Origin: Saxidomus purpurata
Lineage: Eukaryota; Mollusca; Bivalvia; Venerida; Veneridae
Direction: 5' to 3'
DNA length: 64,000 nucleotides
NCBI GenBank assembly: GCA_022818135.1
Contig: JAFMSR010000006.1
Coordinates: 31,524,815-31,588,814, forward strand
Shown here piece by piece: positions 48,990 through 61,763 of the stretch. The notes beneath the pieces were generated by a model that was given only the letters and a program-made list of their open reading frames with translations, was not told where the DNA came from and searched no databases. A program made the translations under genes and the position numbers. Each line of letters opens with the position of its first letter. The stretch's first letter is position 1.

Positions 48990-50564
48990 ATAGATCAATG
49001 GACTATCTTTGACTTTACTTTGAACCGTTTGAGATACTTCCAGGCAAACGATTTCGACAGAGGCATAGTTCAAATTTGACTTCGCAGACATGTGTACAGA
49101 TTACGGAGATATTTTGGAAGAAGACGTTGAAAGACCACTTAATTCTAGATATTATACGACTTTTGAAAAATAAGTTACATTTTTTTTTCTGCTGAATAAT
49201 CTTTTCACCGCACACTTGTTAAACTACCGGCATAATTAGTTTATGAGGTATATTAAGACTTCAAATTACAAGTCCTGCATAAACAGTGGAATAAGCGCAA
49301 AGGCGACACAGTTTATAGGCAGTTTGAAGTCCTTGTAAATCCCAATAAACCTTAAATATCTTTAAACGTAATGCACTGATTGAATTAAAATTTTATACTA
49401 CATTTTAAAGCAACCTTACCAACTCTCCCAAAATAAGCAGAATTTTTCGTCAATAAAAAAGTATACTTAGTATATATATTCAATTCATAACATCAAGCCT
49501 TGAATGAAGCTAAATACACATGGGTTAGTGTAGTGACCAGAACAGCAATGTTTAGCAAACTGTTTCAATGTAACTGCATCACAGACTATTTTCAAGTTGA
49601 TATGAGGCTCAGACATAGATGTCAATTATGTTTGTATTTGAATATTACCTTTTGTTTTCTAATTTGATTTTTACCAATGATCATTTTAACTAAAGCTTAT
49701 TCAAGAGAGCAATAGAGACTGTGTAACATATCAGTCTCTTGCAAATTGTGTGGGAGTTATAAAACCTTGCATATATCCAAGGTGCTCATTGGTTGCCTGT
49801 ATGTCTCGAAGTGTTAGACAAACTAAGTACATCATAGACCTACATGTACAAATTGAAATATACATACATTGTTATGATGATATATCAAAACAAGCAAATA
49901 TTTAAATCATGTAAAATGGGCAGTGTACAGCGAAAAAGGAAGTGATTATAAGATATTTAATATACCCTCTTTCTTAATATTTTCAAGTTGCAATCAAAGG
50001 ATGGACTTCCAGTATTTATCCTTTGCAGTTAAATCAGGAGTAGGTCAACGTTTACATATCAAATCAGTGTTTTTACAAACACAATAGGCATACGTTTAAC
50101 TCCATGCCCGTATTCGGTTGATTTACTCCCATGGTTTTTTCTAGCTTGGAATTCATAAATATATGCATTGAATCAAAGGGCAAAAAGTGTAACGAGTTAA
50201 TCAAACGTTTTCAAATTTATACACATAGTTTGTAAAGGTGATTCAGTGAATTGTGCAAATTCTTATTGAATTACTTTTAAATTAATATTTCAAGAGATAT
50301 CTACGGTTTATGGCTGTTCACATGGAGCTCTAACTGCCTATAATTGATATCATAACACTGCTGGACACTGCCAATTATACTTAATTTGTCTAACAAACTT
50401 AGAATATCGTACGTCTATACAATTTTGTTAAGGTCATAAGCGGCATAGAATCATGTCAAACTGTCAACTCGTATATTGCATGTACAAAGCGGATTAAACA
50501 ACTATAATTTTCGCACATCACCTGGCGTGTTTGGATAACGATCCCGAATTAGAATAATGACAAT
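48990..50564. other. AT-rich intergenic sequence
   Basis: No exon, RNA gene or repeat recognised. Confidence 0.3.
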
Positions 50565-50880
50565 TTAAAGACAAGATAGACTAGCTTCTGTTTTTATAAT
50601 CAGTTACTGCATAGCTACTTTTACAGGAGGTAAAAGTTGATAAATGATACAGTACATGTTTAAAAAAGTTAAAAACTTCTTTCTGGAAAAAAAGATAAAC
50701 ATGAAGAAAATTATTAAGTTTATGTATGCTTTTCAAAAACATCCATGTAAATTTAACATATATATGGTGATTAGTACATTGTCAATGTAATACCGTATAG
50801 GTATGCATTTTCACTTTCAAAGAGTTGAGTTACGTGAAGTTTGCTATGTAAATGAATTTTTCAAGTACGTTAAAGTATAT
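50565..50880 (-). repeat. Right arm of the long inverted-repeat pair
   Basis: This is the reverse-complement partner of 43886-44185 (see that entry). The outer border is near 50880 and the inner border near 50565. Confidence 0.6.
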
Positions 50881-51017
50881 GGAAATTGCACTTTCGTTTA
50901 TATCTTTCTTAAACAAAACATTTAATTTTATAAAAATTGCTTTGAAACAGTGAAATATAGAATTTTATTTCACTGATAAATTTCAGTAATTCTTTGGAAA
51001 GCATAAAATACATAGCA

Positions 51018-51876
51018 GACTTCATACTTCAAACTTCACACTTTATTCTTTAAACTTCAGACTTTTCTATTATTTGTATGTGTATTAAACAACTTGAAAT
51101 ATGAAGGGTGAAATGTGAAGTTTAAAGTATAGAGTATGAAGATTTAGTTCTGAAGTATTAAGTATGAAAAATGAAGTGTGAAGTCTGAAGTTCGAAATGT
51201 GAAGTTTGAAGTGTGAAATATGAAGTCTGAAGTTTGAAGTATGAAGTATGAATTATGAAAAATGAAGTGTGAAGTATGAAGTCTGAAGTGTGAAATATGA
51301 AGTATAAATTATAAAGTCTGAAATTTGAAGTAAGAAATGTGAAGTCTGAAGGTCGAAATCACCACCGGTCTTACGAAAGACCGGAAGTGATTTCGGACTT
51401 CATACTTTACACTTAATACTTCAAACTTAACACTTCATATGAAATGCTTAATACACATACAGTAATAGAAATGTCTGAAGTGTCATATATGAAGATTTTT
51501 AAGTGTGAAGTTTAGAGTATGAAGTTTGAAGTATGAAATTTGAAGTGTTAAGTATGAAGTATGAAAAGTATGAAGTTTGAAGTAAGAAATATGAAGTATG
51601 AAATTTGAAGTGTGAAGTATGAAGTTTAAGGTATGAAGTTTGAAATATGAAGTTTGAAGTTTGATGTATGAAGGTTGAAGTATAAAGTTTGAAGTATGAC
51701 ATTTGAAGTATGAAGTATGAAATTTGAAGTATAAAGTTTGAAGTATGAAGTTTGAAATATGAAGTTTGAAGTATGACTTGTGAAGTATGAAATATAAAGT
51801 ATTAAGTCTGAAGTCGAAATTTAAAGTGTGAAGTCTGAAGGGTGAAGTCTGAAGTTCAAAGTCACCACCGGTCTTA
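51018..51876. repeat. Palindromic 7-8 bp minisatellite with central hairpin
   Basis: Blocks of 'cttcatacttcaaa' (51018-51066, 51397-51440) and of the inverse 'tgaagtatgaagtt' (51096-51352, 51475-51852) alternate. Two spacers at 51067-51095 and 51441-51474 are reverse complements of one another (tacacatac core with 'aatag'). In the middle is a strong hairpin, GAAATCAC-c-ACCGGTCTT / AAGACCGG-aa-GTGATTTC (51355-51394). A second 'gtcaccaccggtctta' closes the array at 51861-51876. The frames across it (H-T-S-Y-F-K-L repeats) are artefacts. Confidence 0.8.
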
Positions 51877-51927
51877 TATGTCATTAAATATTCTAATGCA
51901 CTTTTAAATCAAATAATAAATTCACAG

Positions 51928-52019
51928 GTGTGAACTCAGATACTACTTCACAAAGAAGGAGGAAAGTAGAACTGACCCAGACAACTTTATTAGTATCATT
52001 ATTGACTGCAGCGACCAGG
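51928..52019 (+). pseudogene. Orphan exon of an unidentified protein family
   Basis: A 92 bp open stretch is bounded by an acceptor (aaattcacag, ends 51927) and a donor (gtaagt at 52020). It reads CELRYYFTKKEESRTDPDNF then ISIIIDCSDQG. I have an impression of repeat-associated animal proteins with [Y/F]-I-S-[I/L]-I-[I/V]-D-G-M-D-Q-x-K, but cannot name the family. No neighbouring exon could be joined, so it is probably a remnant or part of a transposon. Confidence 0.4.
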
Positions 52020-52399
52020 GTAAGTTTGTTAAGCTAAACTTTGTCCCTTACCAGTCCTTAATGGACTACACTTTTGCTTGTTCCCACCTGTACATGTACA
52101 TTCTCACTGAATATTGTGCTTGTACATTTTTGTTTGAGACATAAATTTTTCTCTTTTCATTTTAACAAGACAATTTTTTAGTACTTTGTCTGTGCAGAAA
52201 ATGGTCATGTTTTGGTTTACAACTATGACAGGAACTGGCAAAAACGATCAATAATCTGCCCGGAATGTTTGTATTTTAGTCTGTACATAATCGGGTTCCA
52301 ATCTGCACAGACTTTTTCGTACAGGAGGTAAGTACTTTATTTTATTTTTTCTTAAGGGTTTGGTAGGTTTTGACTATATTTAGGATATTGATATATTTT

Positions 52400-55300
52400 T
52401 ATATCATTGTGATAGAAATACATGTCGGAAGATAGGGATATACTTCTGATAGTTTAGCGTGTTAGTATTTACAGTGCATATTTTTGTGAGTATGTATTTT
52501 CGGACAACATTATGGATACATGGCAGAGTGCTATTTGCTCTGTTGTATAACGTATTGGTGAATGTTTTTAATTTGTGCATGTATTTTTCGATGCAAGAAA
52601 AGTATTTTTGTTATCTGCTTGGTCTAGACTTTGGTCGCCATAGAGAAGCTTGTCTATAGTGACAGTTTGGATAATTGTTTGCTAATATGTGTGTAGTTCT
52701 TGTTTTATCATTGTGTATTTTGGATATTGGAAGAATGGATGACCAGTGCCCTCGACATTACCACATTCGCATCATGACTCTGAATGATATTTTCTTTCTG
52801 TAAAGTTCCGCATGAAGTGAGCTACAGTTCATTCTCAATCTAGCATACAGGACCTGCAGTTGGCGATCGCCGATGTAGTAGAACGAAAGGACTTTTTGAC
52901 GGACTGTATTAATGCGTGACTTGGAAATTATGTAGTGTTCTGGCATTTCGGATATCAAGAGGGAGATTGTTCCATTCTCTGGTAGTTGAAGGAATCAAAC
53001 AATTGAAAAAAACTTGGGACCTACAAAGTAGAGACCGGGAGTTATTTCCTTTGCGCAAGTTGTACTGTGATGTCTCACCGACCTTCTCAGGAATAAGATA
53101 TGATGGCGTTAGTCCGTTTTGCATTGTATCAGTTTGTAATTTAGTCGCCTCGATTTTAAAGTTTAATAGTTTGTCTCATCATTGAGTTTTGTGAGTGACA
53201 CTAGTTTAGTTGCTCCAGTAATAACTATTGCAGCTTCTGTTTGGATTGCTTCTAGTTCTAGCTCTTCTTGTCTTGTAATGTTATCTTAAACTACATCTGA
53301 GGGTTGGCCGTATATTAGGATGGAAAATAGTTACTAAAGAGCGCCTGTCAAGAATGAATTACAGTGATGTCATGACGTTAATTCGGTGCCAAGCCTTTAG
53401 TTTAATATGATATATATGTTGATTTCAAGAGCCATCGTTTTAAAGGGATAATCCAAGAATTGTTATGCGATTCTACTTCAAATATAGTGATGTTATTTAT
53501 AACAAGCGGTTACTGCATGTCTGCAAAGAGCCTGATGTTCGAGTCAATTTGGAGGACGAAATCATTGCTGAATACAATAAAGAGAAGAGGGCGAAAAATT
53601 GATCCCTGTGGGACACCAGCAGAAATGGTGACAGTATCAGAGATAGTACCAGATAGGACAACATTTTGCTTCCGATCAGAGAGATAGTCTTTAGACCATG
53701 CCTGCAGTGTTCCATTTATGCTAGCTTCTGCAATTTGTACAGAAGACCAGGGTGCCACACTCATTCGAAGGCCTTCGAAATGTCGCAGACAATAGACCGA
53801 ACTTTCTTTCCTTGACCTTGTGCTGTGCAGAAACTATTGTACATGAATACAAGTTAGTTGGAGGTTGGACCACTCGGTACAAATCCAGATTGTAATGAAG
53901 TTATTGTCTTTTGTAAAAGAAAAAAGTTAAAGGTATATTTATGAGCATTAATTTTTTCCAAGACTTTGTTAATATTGCTTAGTAGTAATATTGGTCTGTA
54001 GTTAGAAATTTCTTGTGGATTATTTTCTTATATATCGGACAGACGTGTGCTAGTATTCATTGTGAAGGTTAATCGTACCTGACCCTGCTGCTTTAACCGG
54101 ACTGAATTATTTTAGAACTAGTTGAACTTCGTCTTCATTGGTTGACAGACTTTATGATTTATGTGTTGTTATATCTATATGTAATTCTATCAGAAGTTTA
54201 TTTTCATCCGAATTTCTTTTACTGATTTAAAATAATGGTTAAGTAAGTTTGCTTTATCTTTGTTATCAATGTTTAAGATATAATTATCCTTCAAGGCAGG
54301 GATACCGTTATTGTTGGAATTATGATCTAGAAATTGTTTGAGTATTTTCCAGTAGTCTAATGGGGAAAGGTTTACACTTTGTGCTTTCGCTTTACAAATT
54401 AGCTCTGTTGTTTTGTTACGTGCTTGTTTATATTTATCCCATTGATGTTTTACTGACTCCTTTTTGCCTTTTTATGGCGTTTTCTGATTTGCTTTCTTAT
54501 TTCATTGTGCATCCATGGTGAATCGCTTTGTCTGACTGTAATGATTTTGTTTGGTATATGTTCACGTGATAAACTTAATTTTGTCCGATATGTTTTGGAC
54601 AGTCATAAACATATAGTGTTTGCATGATTTAAATAATTTCAGTCAACATTTGATAACGTCTACCTTAAACCAACATAATTTCCGTTGTCAAATCTCCAGA
54701 TTGTACATTTTAAGGTTGATGTTTTGGTTTTGACGTATTTGGGGCAACAGAAGATAGGACAGTGGTAGCGTATTGTTTGGTCTAAGAAAGGTTCGCCAAC
54801 TCCGGCAACGGCAATTGTACAAGATGATGATGCTAGAAAAAGATCGATTGAAGAACGAGAGGTTTCAGTAAAATTGGTATGCTCATTTATTACCTGTGTC
54901 ATATTGAATTGAGTTGTGATTTCTGGAATTGCCCTGTTTCTATTGCTTTGAACATATCGAGATTGAAGTCACATGTAACGATTATGTCACTAATATTTGT
55001 ATAAAATGCAAGACCAATTGATTTCTTGTGGTTGTAAGTACTAGTGGAAAACAGTTTGGGGGCGATAGAACGTACCACGTAACAATTTCTTATTTTTTAT
55101 TGTTAATTCTAATTAAACGTTTTCTATGTTATTTAATTCCAAATCATATCTTCTAATTGCAGGTAGTATAGTTGCGGACATAGACAAAGAATACCACCGT
55201 GATTTTCAGCACCCCTGTCTCTTCTAAATGGAGCAGAAAAATTTCCAAGACTCAGTTGAAGTTTTTTCACCAAGCCAGGTTTCAGTGATAGAAATTATGT

Positions 55301-55660
55301 CAAAGTGATTGAGTTCACATTCTAGTATATCTTTTTTGGGAAAGAAACTTTGTACATTGTAGCACACAAAGGATAGGTGTCTACTGAAGTGCTCTATAAC
55401 CGAGTACTGCGACACGTCAGATGCAACATCAGCGGAACCAGGGTATTCCTGTATATCATCTAAAAGGAGTAAAATTATGGTTAACCAGGTTGCAATTTCA
55501 AATTTCGTGAAATGTGACATACCCTTTGTTTCGCTTTGTGTGCAAGCAAAGAGGCCTACCCTCACCCTGTATATCATAATCAGGTCGACAGTCATCTGCA
55601 ACTGGGATGGAATATCAAAAAGGGTGAGTTTCGTTTGATTTACCAACGAAATATACCATT
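52400..55660 (-). pseudogene. Decayed CR1/L2-like LINE with endonuclease, RT and C-terminal region
   Basis: On the minus strand, from high to low coordinates: a hydrophobic stretch with a degenerate 2A-like DIQEYPGS (near 55440); APE endonuclease start (SFVCYNVQSFFPKKD, ITETWLGE, about 55290-55370); the endonuclease end (SSIDLFLAS, EPFLDQTIRYHCPIF, about 54740-54860); RT (WSKDYLSDRKQ, TISAGVPQGSIFRPLLFIVF, IRLFAD, 53510-53715); and a 3' segment (TTREWNNLPLDIRNARTLHNF, 52920-52985; YYIGDRQLQVLYARLRMNCS, about 52810-52870). All parts are in order, but many frameshifts and stops separate them. It is nearly full-length apart from any ORF1, which was not found. Confidence 0.8.
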
Positions 55661-58600
55661 GGAATGCTTACGGTCTAAGATATATTATTATTGATATTTT
55701 GATGAATGCAAGCATAAAATTAACTTAAAAATGCAGATTTAAGCTACATGTGATATGAACGCTGGTGGTTGATCTAGCTTATTATACAGATTTCATTAAA
55801 TGCCGTAAAGTATTTCGTAACGCAGCAGAAAGGAAATTCTTAACATAATATAACTTTACTTACCTCATGATTGTTGTCCTGTCAACTTTTTCGGGAATGT
55901 AAGAAAAAAACAAAAATAATATCAAACAGGGAATGCCACGTACCAAAAACGCAGCCTCCCCAAAACGAACCCCACACACAATATTCCTTCATTCAGTTTG
56001 CGCATTAAGACACGGCTGGTTGAAAAAAGACTACACGCTCCCTGAGTGGCTGCAAAAAATATAAATGTATATGCTTATTTTCTCACTCTGTCCTAAAAGC
56101 AGTTTTCGTTTATCAATAAATGTTTTCAGATCACTTATTATCTCGAATTTTTTGTCCACTAGTGCGAAAACAACGACTGCACAGACATTATCCTTAAACT
56201 GAAAATTTCCTACCCTTCTATATGTACATGTACTAGGATGACAGTAGTTTTGGATAATCTGTATGACTGTACATAAAAAGACTGAGCATATTCCTCAAAC
56301 ATGCATTCTGTTTGTTTTTTTTTCATTTATGGATTTAATGTCTCCTTTTCACAAAGGTAAGCACTAAATGCTTTGGACATATGTATAAGATTATGACGCA
56401 TTTGTTATTTTTTAGAAAAACAGTTAGGTACATGTACAAGTTTCTTGTAAGGTTTTATACAAAAGGGCGAGTACATAAATAATAGCAACATTTAGCAGTT
56501 ACATGAGAAATCAGATGAAAATGTTTTTATATTCCCAGTTTTATTAAATACTTCTAAGCCGAAGTGTCACATTTTTGTCAGTCAGTGTTTATCTCATGTT
56601 TTACAGCCCGGCTGCATAGCACTTCACAGTACGTAATATATCATCACAAAAGATAGCAAGAGGACACTCAAAATGTGGCTCATAAATACTTTACTTCATG
56701 ATCACTTATTTCAACCGATTATATGATTTATTGTTTACTTTAGGTCTTTATATTTATTCTATGTCTCTAGACTTTGTCAAGTGCACCATTAGCCAAACAA
56801 GTTAGGCAAAAATATGAATATTCATGGAATACTGTTCCTGCTACTTAATTAATCATGTAGCACTGTGCTTGAAAAAGTTGACATATGCGGATACTTACGT
56901 TATGTATACTTTAAGGTCAAGATTCAGGTATTTGAAGTTTAGTACATGGCGTACATTTGTAATCTGCTTATTTCAAGTTTCAATAATTTGAAATAACGTA
57001 GTAGTCTCAGTAGAAGAAATTAGACTAAACATATTGAATAATGAACAATTATCAATTATTAGTGAGTTGCATTATATGTCATCCAATGAAAGGCGTAAAA
57101 GACCCATGACAGTGTTTACCTTGGTGATGTAATATTCTGTAATTATGATGCGCAGTTTAAGTAAAGCAGCGCTTTTGTGTTACGCCGGAAGTTAAACTTT
57201 AATTACAACATGATAAAAGCAGTAGTATTCAAGCCGACGTCTTTTATACAGTTACGTGTCTCTTGTTGTTGTTTTGTTTCTTATAATTATTTTAAATATA
57301 CATGTATCTATCATCATTTCCGTAAAAAGGTAGGTAACAGTTTAAGAAAAAGAACTTTGCGGAAATGTTCTAAATAATGAATGTACAATGTATGTGTTTT
57401 TCGAATATGCATATCTTATATATGCAAGTCACGAAATCAGACCGTTTTTTGGTGTAAAGGCTTAGAATCATTGAATATTAGTTAAATGATTAACTTTGGT
57501 TACATTAAAAGTTAAACAGTTGTGCAATCTATTATGAAAGCTTGAGTTACGTGCTAATTGTATTCATTTATTTTACAAAATCAATTATAAACAAACATGT
57601 CACATTTACCGGTATTCTAACACTATTATGCCATCGCAACACTGAAACGAATACTTTGGGTGATGTTGCATAAATGAAAAGCCTTTTTATTTACTGTCAG
57701 TTGTCTTCATAACTTTTCTCAAAATGCTGCTGTGGCAAGAGTAAGTTTCCCGCCGCATGTACCAGGACTCGCTAAAAGTTGGTTTATACGTTTCTAGTTG
57801 GAAAGCCGTTGCTATATAGCTTTAATGCGGAAGACAGGACGTTACAAAACGTTTTCTGCAAAAAAACTATTTTTAAACTGGTCGTCTGACATGTGTCACA
57901 AAATACTTATGATCGGAATTTTCTAAAAGTTTGCAGTTTGATAAGTTTTATTTAGCGACAAACATTAAATGAGTTAACAGTTGACCACATATGGAAATTT
58001 GAACATATAAATAATATACAGAGATAAGCAGTTTTACTATAAACTCGATAAAAATAGATTGAAAATAGCCCCGTTTGAAACTAAACTCATGTATTGTGAC
58101 CAAGTTTTATAATAATAATATAAATTGTGTCCTCTAAAGTGTTTACAAAACTTTCCTATGATTTGACCTGTTGACATTGTGACCTATTTTTTGTGACCCA
58201 AATTGACTCAATTTCAAAGTCAACTTAGGGTTGGTCAAGACAAAACAAAATGACCGACACCGGCAACAACACGGACGTTGACACTTTTAGTACTCGAACT
58301 TACTCGAGGGTCAGGAGTATTTTACGACCTATCTATGAGAACTTCAACAATTATAAACAAGACAACAAGTTTCCAGACGGATGAACAGTCATACATTTGA
58401 CATAAATAAATTCAGCAATCCGGCATTTGCAGATAATGCTGCTACTCAATTTTATAGCTTTGATCATAATATGGATGACTATAGCTTTTTACCAATTGAT
58501 GTTTGAAGAACAATTTGAACAGACTGATGCGCGAGACTTACTGGCTCCATTCTTATAATAGATTTGGCCCATTGGTACATGTATGAACAGTAGCGTATTA

Positions 58601-59940
58601 ATTGATGTGTGCTCTTAACATTATGATCTTATATTCATTAGTACAGTAATGGTTTTTCATATAAAAGAAGATTTAACGGTGATTGTTTTCCAATTTTGGA
58701 ATAGCTATGAATGTATTTCTGCAATTATATTTTTCTGGATTAATTTACTTTTGTCTACTGACTATATGCATTATTAAATTAATCCTACATAAGACGTGAA
58801 TAACATATCCTGCTTTTATTCATAACCCATCATTATCTAATATTCAGACAGTTTTATACCATATGATAAATCAAAACATTCTGTACTCATGAGTATTTTT
58901 GTAATACTTAGTACTTAGTAATTGTGTACTCATTTCTTACTCGAGTACTCTTTAGGCATCCAGTTTAAGGCAACTTGATAAGGAACAAATATGAGAAGAG
59001 AACTAATTTAGAAGAATTGTTGACAACGTAATGATGTTGCTTACGAGACATAATGTTTAAAAGTTTGCTATCTTTAAAACGTCATAAGATTAAACTTATT
59101 GGTCTCAAATCAAACACATTTAAAAGTCTGAATAAATAAAGAACCAAACATAATCTGAAACGCTTCATCATATGCCTTCCATATATCATGGTTAACCTAA
59201 GTAAGTAAGGATTGTCCAATAATTCAAACAGTTTGGCAAATGTATCGTCTAAGCCTTATCTAGTACGTGAACGCAGAGAGGGAGACAGTCCTGTCATTTT
59301 AAAAATATTAAACAAGTGAATCAAATCTTTTTGATGAGCCCTTTAAGTAAAATAACTACACCATAAATAGTGAGTACAAACTGTACAATTGCGCAGACAG
59401 GACAAGGGTATTTGTGAACTTTTGTTGCAAAATTCAGAGCAAAAATGATAACGAACAATCAAGTGAGGTTTAAACAGTTATATTGTAAGTACATAATTTA
59501 TGTTAAATTCTTCGATTTCTGTTCTACATTAAATTTTGCTCTTGGTCTGACGGGTTTTGTGTATAAAATTGTTTATTTTATTTTGGGTTTGATATTTTTT
59601 CTTTGAAATGACGATTTGTTTTGTTTAACTTAAGTTCAGATTTTTAACATTATGATAGCAGTTATCCTCGTCCCATCAAATTCAGGAGTTTACAATATGT
59701 AACGGACGATACACGGACAGTACAGTGTATTTACCGATGTCTTGTATGCAGTATACCCCTGAAAAAAGAATAACTATTACCTACCCTTGTTTTATAAACA
59801 TCTCTTTACTTTGATAAATTATTGAAATATTAGATGTATTTCAAGAAACTTGGTACGATATGTTGATTTAAAGCTTAGCATCTGTGCATATAATCGGTAT
59901 TCTGCGAATAAATTATTCTTTCTGGAACGTCGGTACTATG
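55661..59940. other. Intergenic AT-rich sequence with minor repeats
   Basis: It contains the dispersed repeat at 55900-55982 and possible hAT-like fragments at about 58285-58320 and 58905-58960 (tactcgag words). No exon with plausible splice borders was found. Confidence 0.35.
55900..55982 (+). repeat. Dispersed short repeat, copy 2 (partner 28079-28155)
   Basis: The same ordered words as 28079-28155 ('aagaaaaaaacaaaaataat', 'cgtaccaaaaac', 'ccccacacac'). The 28 kb copy sits inside a transposon, so the motif is a mobile fragment. Confidence 0.55.
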
Positions 59941-59950
59941 AATATGTCAG

Positions 59951-60580
59951 ATTTATTGCGGGCCGCAGCAGCGGCCCGCTCTATTTAATACGTGGTGAGT
60001 AAAAGATGCAACTACCAGATAAGAGACTTAAACATTAGATAGAATATATGCGTCTCTCTTCATTGAAAAATTGAGGTAATTCTGAGATGAAAACTGTGGA
60101 CACAGTCATTTTTTTTGGAAAAGCAAGAGTTGTCGTTCGTTTCATAGAGGGCGCAATCTACGCCGATAAAAAAGAGAAAAAGCGCTTTTCACGTTTCAGG
60201 CACAATTTACGCTGTGATAAATGGAAATATGATTGCTTTTTCCACTTACACAGCCTTTGACATTATAGAAACGAAGTGCAGTTGACTGAATATTCTTCGA
60301 ATGCTTTTTTAAATATATATGATATTATCTTAGCAAATTTTTTCCCATGCATTAAAAACTTGTCACCTTGGCGTATTGGTAGAGACCATTGCTCACATAT
60401 TTTTGTATAAGTGTACTTTTACGAATCCACGAGTTCGAATCCCACCGACTCCCATTTTTTTTAAACTTTTTTTCTGCTGTTTTAATCATCATTTTAAGCT
60501 TTTAAACCATTTAAGAATATTTTACGGCAAATAATCATAAAAATTTTCATTCATGTCAGATTAATACGGATAATGGTAAT
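59951..60580 (+). mobile_element. Dispersed element with tRNA-like module, copy B
   Basis: It opens with a perfect GC hairpin GCGGGCCGC-agca-GCGGCCCGC (59958-59979), aligns with copy A (42105-42520), and carries a tRNA-like segment at 60366-60452: A-box-like 'tggcgtattggtagagacc' and B box 'gagttcgaatccca'. The segment is too long for a standard tRNA and makes no clear cloverleaf. About 170 bp between the shared 5' part and the tRNA module are absent from copy A. No protein is coded. Confidence 0.65.
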
Positions 60581-61616
60581 GAAACATTGAGACGTACCAG
60601 GAACGGTATATAGGAAATTCTTGGACATACTGTATAAATATTATTTTGATCAGTTAGTAGATGTGATGTCGTGTCAATTTGCTTGTTCAACCAGAATTGG
60701 TTACCTCGAGTTCTTTTGGGGCCATGCCTCAACATCAACCATCACCACCAATTTCCAAAATATTTATATGGCATTATTGTTTGTTGGCCCGCTGTGATAC
60801 TTTGTATCACAGTTTTTCTTGTTCTTACTTGTGTTTTAAATAATTGTAGTATGTGTCTATCTTACGGCCCATTCTTAAATTATGTACTTACCTAGGTAAG
60901 CTGTAGGTCTTTGGAAGATATACACATGTACCATCTAGGAGCAATATTGTTTTCACTTCGAATGGCGTAATAATCTGTTTATTTAAAGGTCAGGTTAAAC
61001 TCCGAGAGTTTTGTTGATGTGAATATTTGTCTTCTGAAATTGCTCTAATCTCCCTGATACACTAGCAGAAAAAGAAAGGTCACAAACGTAATAAAACAAA
61101 CAAACGATACCAATACATGAAATGGTACCAGTACAAAATGTAGCTCCTTTGCTTGGCGCTCAACATTGAAAAAAAGAAAACTGGCTTCTCTTCTCTCATA
61201 CCCTCACGGCGATGGATACCATCAGGAATGAGGTGTCGGGAGTGATTAATACAAGTTGTATAACTTGTTTCACAATCTACCTAAAACGAATTAGTATAAA
61301 CTAAACAAACGATATCATAAATACGTATCAACTCCACCCGAGAATAGAAAAACATATTCAAAGAACGATACAGATCAATAGAAAAACAAAAAATTCTCTT
61401 TTGAGATTTTAAAATGAACTCGGTAAATTACATTGTATAAAGTAACTAGTTTATTTACATTTTTGTAAACATTTTAACTTCTAACACCATGTATTATAAG
61501 AAACAAAAGAGCTAGATAAACCTGGTTGACACATTTTATAAGGACTGTTTTAAAATATTACTATATTCTTTTGATCCAAAGAATGAGCATGCAACTCAGC
61601 TGAGCATAAAACAGTT
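60581..61616. other. Intergenic sequence, no gene seen
   Basis: No exon or repeat recognised. Confidence 0.3.
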
Positions 61617-61619
61617 TTA

Positions 61620-61760
61620 TGGCCATATTCAGAAACGTTCCTCGCCTCAACTTCGACTAAGGAAGGGACCGTTAGGCATATCTGATTCAAAGCAATAAAT
61701 CAATCACAGCTTCCTTGAGTCGAGGAGCGGAACGTCAAGGAATGTTTCCGAATATAGCCA
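61620..61760. mobile_element. 141 bp PIF/Harbinger-like MITE
   Basis: The left end TGGCCATATTCAGAAACGTT then CCTCG matches the reverse complement of the right end (TGGCTATATTCGGAAACATT then CCTTG) with four mismatches in 25. TTA lies on both sides (61617-61619, 61761-61763), as in PIF/Harbinger insertions. Similar ends recur at about 61811 (gctatattcagatacgttcctcg) and 62642-62652 (caatatagcca), so a second, larger relative may span 61811-62652. Confidence 0.65.
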
Positions 61761-61763
61761 TTA

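Noticed and set aside
51483..51884. 133-codon minus-strand frame of Y-F-K-L-H-T-S repeats
   Set aside because: It is a direct translation of the 'tgaagtatgaag' simple repeat.
60366..60452. Functional tRNA gene
   Set aside because: It has A- and B-box-like words, but the segment is too long, no acceptor stem pairs, and it belongs to a dispersed repeat.
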